Positions 44,637 through 52,911 of a stretch of 64,000 nt of DNA are shown in pieces. Made by a program: the position numbers and the translations under genes. The stretch is from an uncultured Tateyamaria sp. (lineage in GTDB: Bacteria > Pseudomonadota > Alphaproteobacteria > Rhodobacterales > Rhodobacteraceae), in contig NZ_CANMBJ010000003.1 of assembly GCF_947496075.1 (NCBI RefSeq), positions 151,834 to 215,833 on the forward strand, read 5' to 3'. A model generated the notes under the pieces. The model was not told the DNA's origin and did no database searches. It saw only the letters and a list, made by a program, of their open reading frames with translations. The stretch's first letter is position 1; each line of letters starts with the position of its first letter.

Positions 44637-46151
44637 ATGCCAGACGCCGACCAGAGGTCCGACGCGATGACTGACCAGACCACGTTTCCCGACCCAACCT
44701 ACCGCGACACGGTGTTGGCGCCATTGTTCGAAGGCGTCAAAATGCATTTCGCTCATGGCATGGCGCAGATCAACCGCGCCCATCTGGTGATGTTGGCCGA
44801 AACTGGCATCCTTGGATCAGCGGACACACGTGCGCTGGCGCACGCGTTGCAAGACATCAAAGATGAGACCGATATCGCGGCGCTGACCTACACCGGTGAG
44901 CACGAAGACTACTTCTTTGTTGTTGAGGCGGCTTTGCGTGCGAAGCTCGGCGATTTGGGCGGCGCACTGCACACCGCGCGCTCCCGCAACGACATGGATC
45001 ACACGGTGTTCAAGCTGGAGTTGCGGGTGCGCGTGCAGGGCATATTGAAGCTGCTCGCAGACCTCACACAAGCATTGTTGGAGAAGGCCGAGCTGGAGAA
45101 GGAGACGTTAATCGTTGCCTACACCCATGGCCAACCCGCGCAACCGACGACATTCGGCCACTACCTGTCGGCCGTGATCGAGGTGTTGCTGCGCGATATG
45201 GAGCGGCTGGATGCGGCAGCTGATGGCCTTGAGCATTGCCCAATGGGAGCCGCCGCGATTACCACCAGTGGTTTTCCTATCGATCGGGGCAGGGTGGCGG
45301 AACTTCTGGGGTTCGAAGGGCCGCTTCTGAATGCTTATGGTTGCATCGCTTCTGTCGATTATGTGACCGGCCTGTACTCCGCGCTGAAACTGCCCTTCGT
45401 CCATTTGGGGCGCGTGGTGCAGGATATGGGTGTCTGGGCGTCGTTCGAAGTTGGGCAGCTATACGTGCCGAATGCCCTTGTGCAGATTTCGTCCATCATG
45501 CCGCAAAAGCGCAACCCGGTCCCCATTGAACACATGCGGCACCTTGCAAGCGTCACAGCCGGGCACTGTGACATGGTTGTGAACACGATGCACAACACGC
45601 CCTTCACAGACATGAACGACAGCGAAGGCGAGGTGCAGCAGGCCGGGTTTGCAGCGTTTGAAAGCGGTGGACGAATGCTCCGCTTGTTGCAGGCGTTTCT
45701 GCCTGCCTGCGAGATCAGTGATACCAACGTGGCTCGGAACACCGATGCAGCCTGCATCACGATTACCGAGTTGGCGGACACGTTGGTGCGGGACGAGGGG
45801 CTGACGTTTCGTCAGGCTCACGAGATCGCTGCGGTGACGGCGCGTGCCGTGATTGCGGCTGGCGCGCCTCTTGGTCACGGCTTTTCTTCTTTTGCAGAAG
45901 CTTTTGAGGCTGAAACCGGCCGAGCCTCCGCACTTTCAGAAGAGCGGTTCGCGACAATTGTTTCGGCTCGACATTTCGTTGCTGTTCGCGATCGCCCCGG
46001 CGGCCCCGCACCTGTGGCGCTAAACGCTGCGTTTTCCGTCTACCACGCGAACTTGCGCCGCCTGATCGAACGCGCGACAGCTCGTGCAGACCGACACGTT
46101 GCAGCTTGCGCAATGCTCGACCACAGCTTCGCTGTGCTTCTGGAGACCTGA
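44637..46151 (+). CDS. Argininosuccinate-lyase-family enzyme in a sugar operon
   Basis: A 504-residue member of the fumarase/ASL superfamily. Signature regions are clear: HTARSRNDMDHT, THGQPAQPTTFGHYLS and the catalytic loop SSIMPQKRNPVPIEHMRHL with its base-forming Ser. The length is slightly above typical ArgH (about 460), with a longer N-terminus. It is placed between the permeases and the ATPase of an ABC operon regulated by a ROK protein, which is not where a biosynthetic argH would be. I infer a beta-elimination on an imported amine- or amino-acid-linked substrate, releasing fumarate or an unsaturated acid. The true substrate is unknown; genuine argininosuccinate lyase activity cannot be excluded. 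Confidence 0.85.
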   Translation: MPDADQRSDAMTDQTTFPDPTYRDTVLAPLFEGVKMHFAHGMAQINRAHLVMLAETGILGSADTRALAHALQDIKDETDIAALTYTGEHEDYFFVVEAALRAKLGDLGGALHTARSRNDMDHTVFKLELRVRVQGILKLLADLTQALLEKAELEKETLIVAYTHGQPAQPTTFGHYLSAVIEVLLRDMERLDAAADGLEHCPMGAAAITTSGFPIDRGRVAELLGFEGPLLNAYGCIASVDYVTGLYSALKLPFVHLGRVVQDMGVWASFEVGQLYVPNALVQISSIMPQKRNPVPIEHMRHLASVTAGHCDMVVNTMHNTPFTDMNDSEGEVQQAGFAAFESGGRMLRLLQAFLPACEISDTNVARNTDAACITITELADTLVRDEGLTFRQAHEIAAVTARAVIAAGAPLGHGFSSFAEAFEAETGRASALSEERFATIVSARHFVAVRDRPGGPAPVALNAAFSVYHANLRRLIERATARADRHVAACAMLDHSFAVLLET

Positions 46152-46154
46152 TCC

Positions 46155-47213
46155 ATGGCCAATCTGTCTCTCCGCACGCTTACGAAGGCCTACGCCCAGA
46201 CCGAAGTTCTGCACGGCATCAACCTTGATGTGGCGGATGGCGAATTCATTGTCTTTGTTGGTCCGTCAGGCTGCGGCAAGTCCACCACCTTGCGCATGAT
46301 TGCGGGGTTGGAAGAGGTTACGTCCGGTGAGGTCGTGATCGGCGACCGGGTCGTCAACCACCTTGAGCCCAAGGAACGCGACATCGCGATGGTCTTTCAG
46401 AACTATGCGATCTACCCGCATATGTCGGTGAAGAAGAATATCGCCTTTGGCTTGCGGTCCTCGCGCATGTCCAGACCGGACAAGGAGGCGCGGATTGCCG
46501 AAGTGGCGGGTATCCTTGATATGACCCACCTTTTAGATCGCAAACCCGCGCAACTCTCGGGCGGGCAGCGTCAGCGGGTCGCTATTGGCAGGGCCATGGT
46601 GCGTGATCCTGCTGTGTTCCTGTTTGACGAACCGTTGTCCAACCTAGATGCGCAGCTGCGCACTCAGATGCGGCTGGAGATCAAGAAGCTGCACCAGCGG
46701 GTCGGCAACACGATCGTTTTCGTGACCCATGATCAGGTTGAGGCGATGACCATGGCGGACCGGATCGTGATCATGAAAGACGGTCACATCCAGCAGGTCG
46801 GCACACCCTCAGAAGTATACCATTCCCCTGCCAACACCTTTGTTGCGCAGTTCATTGGCGCACCTTCGATGAACATGCTGCCCGGCACGTTAAACGGTGG
46901 GGGCGTTCGGCTCGCGTCCGGACAATCCGTGGGCACCATCCATACCAGCACAACAAGCCGCCCCATCCTTTTGGGCGTCCGGCCGGATGATCTGACGTTG
47001 CAGGGATCCGGACCGACAGTTGTTACCGGACATGTTGCGGTGCGAGAGCCACTTGGTGCTGAAACGTTGATCTATGTGACGACCGAGGCGGGCGAAGTGA
47101 TTGCCAAAGCCGATGGGCGCAGCCCGCCCGACGTGGGTGCCCATGTCACACTGTCGGCGGATCCCGCCAACGTACATGTCTTTGACGCCGACAGTGGGTC
47201 GGTTCTGACGTGA
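46155..47213 (+). CDS. Sugar ABC transporter ATP-binding protein (UgpC/MalK type)
   Basis: A 352-residue CUT1 ATPase: Walker A GPSGCGKSTT, signature LSGGQRQRVAIGRA, Walker B VFLFDEPLSNLD, H-loop VTHDQVEAMT, and a C-terminal MOBE-type domain (LLGVRPDDLTL). It begins three bases after the lyase stop and overlaps the PfkB gene by four bases (GTGA). Confidence 0.94.
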   Translation: MANLSLRTLTKAYAQTEVLHGINLDVADGEFIVFVGPSGCGKSTTLRMIAGLEEVTSGEVVIGDRVVNHLEPKERDIAMVFQNYAIYPHMSVKKNIAFGLRSSRMSRPDKEARIAEVAGILDMTHLLDRKPAQLSGGQRQRVAIGRAMVRDPAVFLFDEPLSNLDAQLRTQMRLEIKKLHQRVGNTIVFVTHDQVEAMTMADRIVIMKDGHIQQVGTPSEVYHSPANTFVAQFIGAPSMNMLPGTLNGGGVRLASGQSVGTIHTSTTSRPILLGVRPDDLTLQGSGPTVVTGHVAVREPLGAETLIYVTTEAGEVIAKADGRSPPDVGAHVTLSADPANVHVFDADSGSVLT

Positions 47214-48100
47214 CGGGCGGGACACTTCCCAGCATCCTTTGCGCGGGGCGGCTTTATTGCGACCTGATCTTTACCAATCTGCCACATTTGCCGCATCTTG
47301 GCGAAGAAGTGTTTGCCCCGGGCCTCAGTTTGCACGCGGGCGGTGGCGCTTTCATTACAGCGGCTGCAATTCAGGCGTTGGGAGGCCGGGCGGGGCTATG
47401 TGCTACTGTGCCAGCTGCCCCTTTCACCGACACCGTTCTGCGGGACATTTCGGTGGCTGGGATCGATGCCACCCTTTGTGCCGCCGCCGCTGCCGGGCAA
47501 TCACCACAGATTACGGTTGCGTCCGTGCTCGGCAACGACCGCGCCTTCCTGACGCATGCAAGCGGACTGGCGTTACCTGATACCCAGTGGCCCCGAGATT
47601 GGCGCCATCTGCATATCGGAGAACTGCGGACACTGGTCGAGCATCCCGACCTTGTCGCACGTGCGCGTGCCCGCCAAATGACGGTATCGCTTGATTGTGG
47701 TTGGGATGACGCCTTGGTCCATCAGGGTGCTGATATGGCGCGCCTTATCTCCGAGGTTGACCTGTTCTTGCCCAATGCGTCTGAACACGCTGCCCTCGTA
47801 GACAGTGGCCTTCCTGCCAACGCGGCGCCCCTTACCGTCGTGAAATATGGGGCGCGGGGTGCGCGCGCCGAGAGTGAGGGCGATGTGCATCATTGCCCGG
47901 CCCTGCCGGTCAAGGTGGTTGATACAACTGGTGCAGGTGATGCTTTCAATGGCGGTTTTCTGGTCGCGTGGTTGTCCGGTGTTGGGGTGCCCCGGGCATT
48001 GTCTACCGGTGTTCGCTGCGGTGCTGCGGCAGTTGGACAGGTGGGTGGCACCGGTGGGTTGAGCGATCTCCACCGCATTCCAATCGAAGCGGCGGAGTAA
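47210..48100 (+). CDS. PfkB/ribokinase-family sugar kinase
   Basis: A 296-residue kinase starting with GTG in the stop of the ATPase gene. The N-terminal sugar-binding GG motif (HAGGGAFITAAAIQALGG) and the C-terminal anion-hole motif VDTTGAGDAFNGGFLV, with the catalytic Asp, are intact. It should phosphorylate the sugar or sugar-like moiety that results from import and cleavage. It is the last gene of the operon. The gap of 115 bases that follows shows no clear terminator. Confidence 0.92.
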   Translation: MTGGTLPSILCAGRLYCDLIFTNLPHLPHLGEEVFAPGLSLHAGGGAFITAAAIQALGGRAGLCATVPAAPFTDTVLRDISVAGIDATLCAAAAAGQSPQITVASVLGNDRAFLTHASGLALPDTQWPRDWRHLHIGELRTLVEHPDLVARARARQMTVSLDCGWDDALVHQGADMARLISEVDLFLPNASEHAALVDSGLPANAAPLTVVKYGARGARAESEGDVHHCPALPVKVVDTTGAGDAFNGGFLVAWLSGVGVPRALSTGVRCGAAAVGQVGGTGGLSDLHRIPIEAAE

Positions 48101-48215
48101 CATGTATGTCCTTTACATTCGGTACGGCCCGGACCTTGTGATCTTTGCAACCAGAAGCCAGGCCCGGTTTTCGAGCCTTACAAACTCAAAGCCCGCCGCT
48201 TCGCGACCACAGGCG

Positions 48216-49508
48216 CTAACGTGAAGCGACCACATTGTTGCAAGATGGAATGCCGCCGGTGAAGAATGATTCAGAGACATGGCGCGCTTCGGTCACGATG
48301 AGGTTGCTTTCGGCATCCCACACCATGTCATGAGTCCAGACGACATCTCCTGATGATGATACTTCCAGAAGACGCCCATGTTCAGCTTCGGTCAGCAACA
48401 GGTTTCCGTTCGGAAGCGTTTGGTGCTTACCGCGCCGCCATGTATAGAATGGCTCGGCTTCCGTCCCTTCGAAGTCAACTGAGATGCTGTTGTCGCGGGG
48501 GTCTATCCGGAGAATGCGAGAGCGCATCGCGCCTGTGGCATTGTCGAAAACAGTGATCGTGCCATCAGGTTCGAAGTCCGGGTCGTGTTGTTTGAACCAG
48601 GGTCCGTGCTGCCACCATTTCAGCAACCCTGTTTGCGGATCGACCACTGCAACAAGGTTTGGTTCACGCAGGCTGAACATCAGATCGCCAGCTTCGAACA
48701 TGGGAAATACATCGGCCAGTTCTGGGCGCAACATCTCGACATCGTTGGGATGAAACGGGTCATCAAGATAGGTGATTTGCTCAGCTGCATCACCCGGCAT
48801 ACGCACGCGAATGTCAAAGATGCCACGCTGATCGCCGCCCTTTGCTGCGATGATGTCATTGCGCAGATTCAGCGAAAAGGTCTTTTCGCCTGTTTCCTCA
48901 TCCAAGCGCACCATGTCTTCACCGTACCACGTCCAGATGCCCCCTGCACCGTCACGGGTGATGGAATGGTGAAAGCCACCGCGCGCACTCCACATGGTTT
49001 GCCCGCATTGATCGACACGCGCGATGGCATTGCCCACGTCGAAGGTCACGACGAGAGAGCCATCCTCGAACACCTCCATCCCGTGAAGCATCACGTTTTG
49101 GGGCGGCGTGTCAGGATCAAAGTTTTCGTAGTTTATCGGCCAACGGTGAATCTCATCACCGTTTTCATCCATCATGCGGACAGCAAAAACTGATGTATCC
49201 TGATCATCGCTGAGCCCTGCAATCAGGACGTAACCCGGCGCGCGCTCGGTCCCGGGTCGACGCTCGTAGCCGCGATCAAGGGCAGCCGCACCCTGATCGT
49301 TTGGGGCGACCAGGTGACGTGTTGGTTCAAGCCCGATATCGTTGCGCCAATTGCGCGACACGTCCAGATACGTGCGATGTGCTTCACCGATCTGCGGGGC
49401 AGGAAACCAACCCCACCAAGACGAGACAATGCCATACACCATGGCAATCAAGGCAAGCGAGACGATGAAAAAACCTCGGGCAAAGCTGTCAGATGATGGC
49501 AATTTCAT
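48216..49508 (-). CDS. Arylsulfotransferase (ASST)-like exported protein
   Basis: A 430-residue protein with one N-terminal membrane anchor (about residues 12-34) and an extracytoplasmic beta-propeller. Repeated His-containing blade motifs are visible: QNVMLHGMEVFEDGSLVV, FHHSITRDGAGGIWTW, DPFHPNDVEML, and KHQTLPNGNLLLTEAEHG. These match the ASST family, which moves sulfuryl groups between phenols or other acceptors without PAPS. Which acceptor is used is unknown. It overlaps the upstream sulfotransferase gene by four bases (ATGA), so the two are made together. The start at 49508 is fixed by that overlap. Confidence 0.82.
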   Translation of the reverse strand: MKLPSSDSFARGFFIVSLALIAMVYGIVSSWWGWFPAPQIGEAHRTYLDVSRNWRNDIGLEPTRHLVAPNDQGAAALDRGYERRPGTERAPGYVLIAGLSDDQDTSVFAVRMMDENGDEIHRWPINYENFDPDTPPQNVMLHGMEVFEDGSLVVTFDVGNAIARVDQCGQTMWSARGGFHHSITRDGAGGIWTWYGEDMVRLDEETGEKTFSLNLRNDIIAAKGGDQRGIFDIRVRMPGDAAEQITYLDDPFHPNDVEMLRPELADVFPMFEAGDLMFSLREPNLVAVVDPQTGLLKWWQHGPWFKQHDPDFEPDGTITVFDNATGAMRSRILRIDPRDNSISVDFEGTEAEPFYTWRRGKHQTLPNGNLLLTEAEHGRLLEVSSSGDVVWTHDMVWDAESNLIVTEARHVSESFFTGGIPSCNNVVASR

Positions 49509-50995
49509 TTCATGACCTTTCCAGTCGGCGAAAGCGTGCGACCAATTGCCTGGCTGCACAGCTCCGCATGTAGAATGTCGGCGCGTTGCAGCAGGCTGGG
49601 CGACGCACCAGAGAGAGAGGGGGCAGGGCGGGGTGCGCGCAAGATGTCGGCCACGGCCGAGACGCTGTCTTGATCGTCGAGCTCGATTGCCGCAGCGAGT
49701 TCGGGCAAAAGCAAGCTGGGTTCGGTGCAAAGTGCATCGTGATCGACAAAAACTGTACGCGGCCCCGCTGTGGAGAGCACGTGTTGATATGCGTCAATCC
49801 AGTACCGCAACCAGAAGTCTACTTGTTCTGGGGTTGGTAAACCTGTTCGCAGGGTGCTGAACTCTATTGGGCGCAGTGCCGCGCCAAACTCGAAATGCCC
49901 AATCCCTTCCATGTATCGGCGTGCGAAGGGTTCGCGGGCGTGCAAATCGGCAAAGCGCAGGTGCTGCGTTAGAAGTGACCTGACTTGTGCACGTGGATTA
50001 CGGATTGGGACCACGATGGACGCGTCCGGGAAGAGGCGTTCGAGAAGGGCCAAACGCGCGATGTTCGCGTTGTTTTTCGAGATGTAGCGCGTGGCGCCGG
50101 GCTTCGTTGCAACAATCTTGGCCATGTGGGTGCGAAAGAAGGCTTCAAACTCTGGCTTTTCATCTTCCGCGGTCCAGGGTGTGATGTGATTGTTGGCGAA
50201 ATGTTCGGGCCAAAAGGCCATCCACAGCATTTCCTCAAACGCTTCGGGGCTGTCCAAACCTACTTCGATGCCGTCCCCGTGCGCCCGCTCGCTTTTGTCC
50301 CCAGCCTTACGAAACTTGCGAGAAAACCCGCCCCACAGGAGGGGTGACAGAGTGAATGGCATGTGTTGGTAGGTGGCCGAAGCAAAGTGCGGCAGGCTGG
50401 CAAGACCTTCGAGCATAATCGTCGTACCGGCACGCGGCAGAGATGTGATGAAGACAGGTTTTTTGGATGTTTCCGTACGAATGCGGCGACCATAAAGCTT
50501 GGTTTCCAAAGCACCCAATCGGATTTGCCGCTCGGGCGATGCAAAGGCGAAGTCGTGCAGCGCCTTGTCGAGCGGGCTGTAGGGCACTTCGGCAGGCGCG
50601 TTGGCTTCAGGGGTTGTTTTTTGCAGCTTTTCCAGCGCGATCCAGAGCGCGATGGCGGCTGCAGTAGAGCCAAGGATAAAAGGCCAGCCAAGCGCGACCG
50701 AAATTGCCTTGTCGACGGTGTAAAAACCAAGTGCCGCGCCGCCCCATACGATGAATGCTGACGCGCCTAGTGATGCGGCACCTATGGCAGTGATCCAGAA
50801 GAACCCACCCAACAGCTTGATGGATGCGCGCTGTACCTGTGCTTCCTTGTCCTCATCGGCGATGTCGCTGTTCATCATGACCGACAACGCCTGCTGGGTT
50901 GTGTCTATGATACCACCAGCGACCCGTTGGGCATCAAGAATCCGCAGGACAGCGATAAATGCGAAAAGGCCCAGAACAAGGGCGGCGACGCTCAA
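49505..50995 (-). CDS. Membrane-anchored sulfotransferase
   Basis: A 496-residue protein. The N-terminal third has three hydrophobic helices (about 3-20, 62-85, 95-120), and the rest is a cytoplasmic PAPS-dependent sulfotransferase domain with the 5'-phosphosulfate loop TSLPRAGTTIMLEGLA and the 3'-phosphate region IVVPIRNPRAQVRSLL. Its start is a TTG that overlaps the stop of the small upstream gene (TTGA), and no better start gives the first helix. Likely it sulfates a lipid-linked or nascent glycan at the inner membrane. The acceptor is inferred from the glycan genes nearby. Confidence 0.85.
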   Translation of the reverse strand: MSVAALVLGLFAFIAVLRILDAQRVAGGIIDTTQQALSVMMNSDIADEDKEAQVQRASIKLLGGFFWITAIGAASLGASAFIVWGGAALGFYTVDKAISVALGWPFILGSTAAAIALWIALEKLQKTTPEANAPAEVPYSPLDKALHDFAFASPERQIRLGALETKLYGRRIRTETSKKPVFITSLPRAGTTIMLEGLASLPHFASATYQHMPFTLSPLLWGGFSRKFRKAGDKSERAHGDGIEVGLDSPEAFEEMLWMAFWPEHFANNHITPWTAEDEKPEFEAFFRTHMAKIVATKPGATRYISKNNANIARLALLERLFPDASIVVPIRNPRAQVRSLLTQHLRFADLHAREPFARRYMEGIGHFEFGAALRPIEFSTLRTGLPTPEQVDFWLRYWIDAYQHVLSTAGPRTVFVDHDALCTEPSLLLPELAAAIELDDQDSVSAVADILRAPRPAPSLSGASPSLLQRADILHAELCSQAIGRTLSPTGKVMK

Positions 50996-51246
50996 CTTTC
51001 ATTCTCACGGGGGGTCTGGATATCTGCCTTGGCTTTTCGGGCGCGTAGCATCCTTTTGACCGGGTACCAGACGAATCCGACGAGCGCGAGCACGAGCGCA
51101 GCCAAGAGTGCAATCATCGTGCCAATGGCGGTAAGACCAGCACCCGGCCCAACATAGGCCTGTGCAGCGGCGGGCATCACAACCAATGCGATGACCAGTA
51201 ATGTGGGTGAGTGGGTCACACCCGAAACCCATGTGTCGCGCTTCAT
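50992..51246 (-). CDS. Small membrane protein with YVGPGAG motif
   Basis: An 84-residue protein with a signal-like N-terminus (helix ending AAAQA), the motif AYVGPGAGLTAIGTMIALL and a second helix ending in basic residues. I know this motif as recurrent in small proteins of exopolysaccharide and sulfotransferase clusters, but the function is not known. ATG 51246 has GAGGA upstream; the frame to 51288 is rejected. It is the first gene of a tightly overlapping three-gene unit with the sulfotransferase and the ASST-like protein. Confidence 0.8.
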   Translation of the reverse strand: MKRDTWVSGVTHSPTLLVIALVVMPAAAQAYVGPGAGLTAIGTMIALLAALVLALVGFVWYPVKRMLRARKAKADIQTPRENES

Positions 51247-51431
51247 AACGAAATCCTCACTTAACACGACCAAATGCGACCGGGACAATCAGACAGGTCG
51301 ACATGATCGCTTTTGCTCTTTTCGCAACACAGTTGTGAGTTGCCGATGCAGCAGCAAGGTATGGGGCGGAAAGCGGCGAAAGCCTGCCAGATCACTCAAT
51401 CCAGACGGAGCATTTTCGCCCGTTTGAGCGT

Positions 51432-51465
51432 TCCAAGGCGGTCGAGTGTGAAACGCCGCCTTGGA
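51432..51465. terminator. Strong hairpin downstream of the DUF4185 gene
   Basis: TCCAAGGCGG (51432-51441), fourteen bases, CCGCCTTGGA (51456-51465) form a perfect 10-bp stem 56 bases beyond the DUF4185 stop. It separates that gene from the sulfotransferase unit and probably ends its transcript. Confidence 0.7.
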
Positions 51466-51520
51466 TCAAGAAGATTTGACTGTCTCGGGGTCGGGGTACA
51501 GGAGTCGCCATGGTCGCTGG

Positions 51521-52711
51521 CTATTCGCGAGCCGTTTCCAGTTCGATATCCGGTTCACTTGCTTCGACCGCAGCCATGTCCACACCCAGAGCCTCGATTT
51601 TGCCCTTCATCAGGAAGACGTTGTAGACTGGCTTCCAGCGCGACATGGTGAAATAGACTGCGTCGTCGATTTCCAGGCCAGGTACGAAATAGGGTGCGTA
51701 GAGACCCGGATATTCATCGGCATGCGCGACGATTTGGGGCGCGCTCCATGGGCCGGTCATTGTGGGTGCGCTGCGCAGAATGACCGCTTTTTCGACAGGC
51801 TCAAGATACATCATCAGCCAGGATTGGTGCACGTTGCTCCATGCGACGGACAATTCGCCTGCAGGTGCTGGAACCACCGCTTTGGCGTTATGAATGTTGG
51901 TGGACCATCCCTGGCCGTCCCAATACATATACGCTCTTGGGTCAAATACGTCCTGTGGGGTAACACGGCCAAGCCGTACACCTCCGAACCGCCCCTGCGG
52001 AATACCAAAAACGTAGATCATCCCGTCGTGTTCAACATAGGCCACTTGCTCAAAGCCCGTGCCTGCAGGCCACATCGCGGTTTCCGATCTTGTCCAGTTC
52101 TGACCGTCGTCATCGGAATAAGCGAGGCCGGAACGGCGGACATACCATTTGTCATCAGCGCCCCACATGCGCACAGACATGTAGTGAAGCACCATCCGTT
52201 CTCCAAGCGAGATGCCGTTTGTCGGAATGACGGTCCATTCCAAGCCGGGTATTTTCGCCGAGCGGATAATTTCCTTGGCCGCTCCTGTCGCACTTTCGAT
52301 CATTGAAGAGATCGAGAAGCCGTTGGCCGGGTCAGGATCGGCGATGCGTGCTATGGTATTGCTGCGCCAATCGCCGCCATCTGGTCCGTATGTGTCACCG
52401 AACACCATGTAGAGTTCGCCCTTATGGGTAAACATGTGGCCCAGATCCGTGCCATGCACGTTCCAGCGCGTGTCCGTGGCGTTTTGGGATCCGGACCCCG
52501 TCAGCTGGTTCACGATTTCAGTATCCACGATGCGCAGTGCGCCTGGCGTCGATGTTTCCAGCATATCGCTCTGTTGTCCAAAGTCCGACAACGCCATCAC
52601 ATCAACTGTGTCAGTACTTTCTACATCAGCAATTGCCATAGGCAACTGACCAGAACAGGAGAAGATGAAAGCTGAAAGCGATACACCAAACAGAGCTGAG
52701 GATATGCGCAT
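51521..52711 (-). CDS. Secreted DUF4185 protein (GH183-type, putative endo-D-arabinanase)
   Basis: A 396-residue exported protein with a signal that may be lipoprotein-type (FIFSC near residue 19). The propeller-like domain carries DUF4185 landmarks: DLGHMFTHKGELYMVFGDTYG, GGDWRSNTIARIAD, MSVRMWGADDKWYVRRSGLAYSD, and WSAPQIVA. As I recall, DUF4185 proteins of mycobacteria and gut bacteria were shown to be endo-D-arabinanases (GH183). That fits the D-arabinofuranose donor genes downstream in this window. The start at 52711 replaces a longer frame to 52798. Activity on this organism's own glycan, or on another's, is inference. Confidence 0.78.
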   Translation of the reverse strand: MRISSALFGVSLSAFIFSCSGQLPMAIADVESTDTVDVMALSDFGQQSDMLETSTPGALRIVDTEIVNQLTGSGSQNATDTRWNVHGTDLGHMFTHKGELYMVFGDTYGPDGGDWRSNTIARIADPDPANGFSISSMIESATGAAKEIIRSAKIPGLEWTVIPTNGISLGERMVLHYMSVRMWGADDKWYVRRSGLAYSDDDGQNWTRSETAMWPAGTGFEQVAYVEHDGMIYVFGIPQGRFGGVRLGRVTPQDVFDPRAYMYWDGQGWSTNIHNAKAVVPAPAGELSVAWSNVHQSWLMMYLEPVEKAVILRSAPTMTGPWSAPQIVAHADEYPGLYAPYFVPGLEIDDAVYFTMSRWKPVYNVFLMKGKIEALGVDMAAVEASEPDIELETARE

Positions 52712-52863
52712 ATAAGAGTACCTTCTATGGCCGGAACACGGTTGTAGTCGGAACGTCTCGGGCACTGCATGAGAATCAGTAAGGAACCCGTCGCACATAC
52801 GTGCGTTGCGCCTGTCAACATATCAAGCGGATTATCGCTCATATGACGTAATGTAAGAAATCT

Positions 52864-52886
52864 TGACGCTGCGTCATACAGCGTCA
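52864..52886. promoter_or_regulatory. Inverted repeat between the DUF2723 and DUF4185 genes
   Basis: TGACGCTG (52864-52871), seven bases, CAGCGTCA (52879-52886) are exact reverse complements in the 200-base gap upstream of DUF4185 and just behind the DUF2723 stop. It could be an operator or a terminator for the upstream gene; no T-tract is adjacent. Confidence 0.45.
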
Positions 52887-52911
52887 TTCCACCCTGATCG
52901 GCGAAGGATGC

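Noticed and set aside
44637-46151. Plain biosynthetic argH
   Set aside because: Family membership is clear, but operon context with a ROK-regulated sugar importer makes arginine synthesis unlikely; kept as family-level call only.
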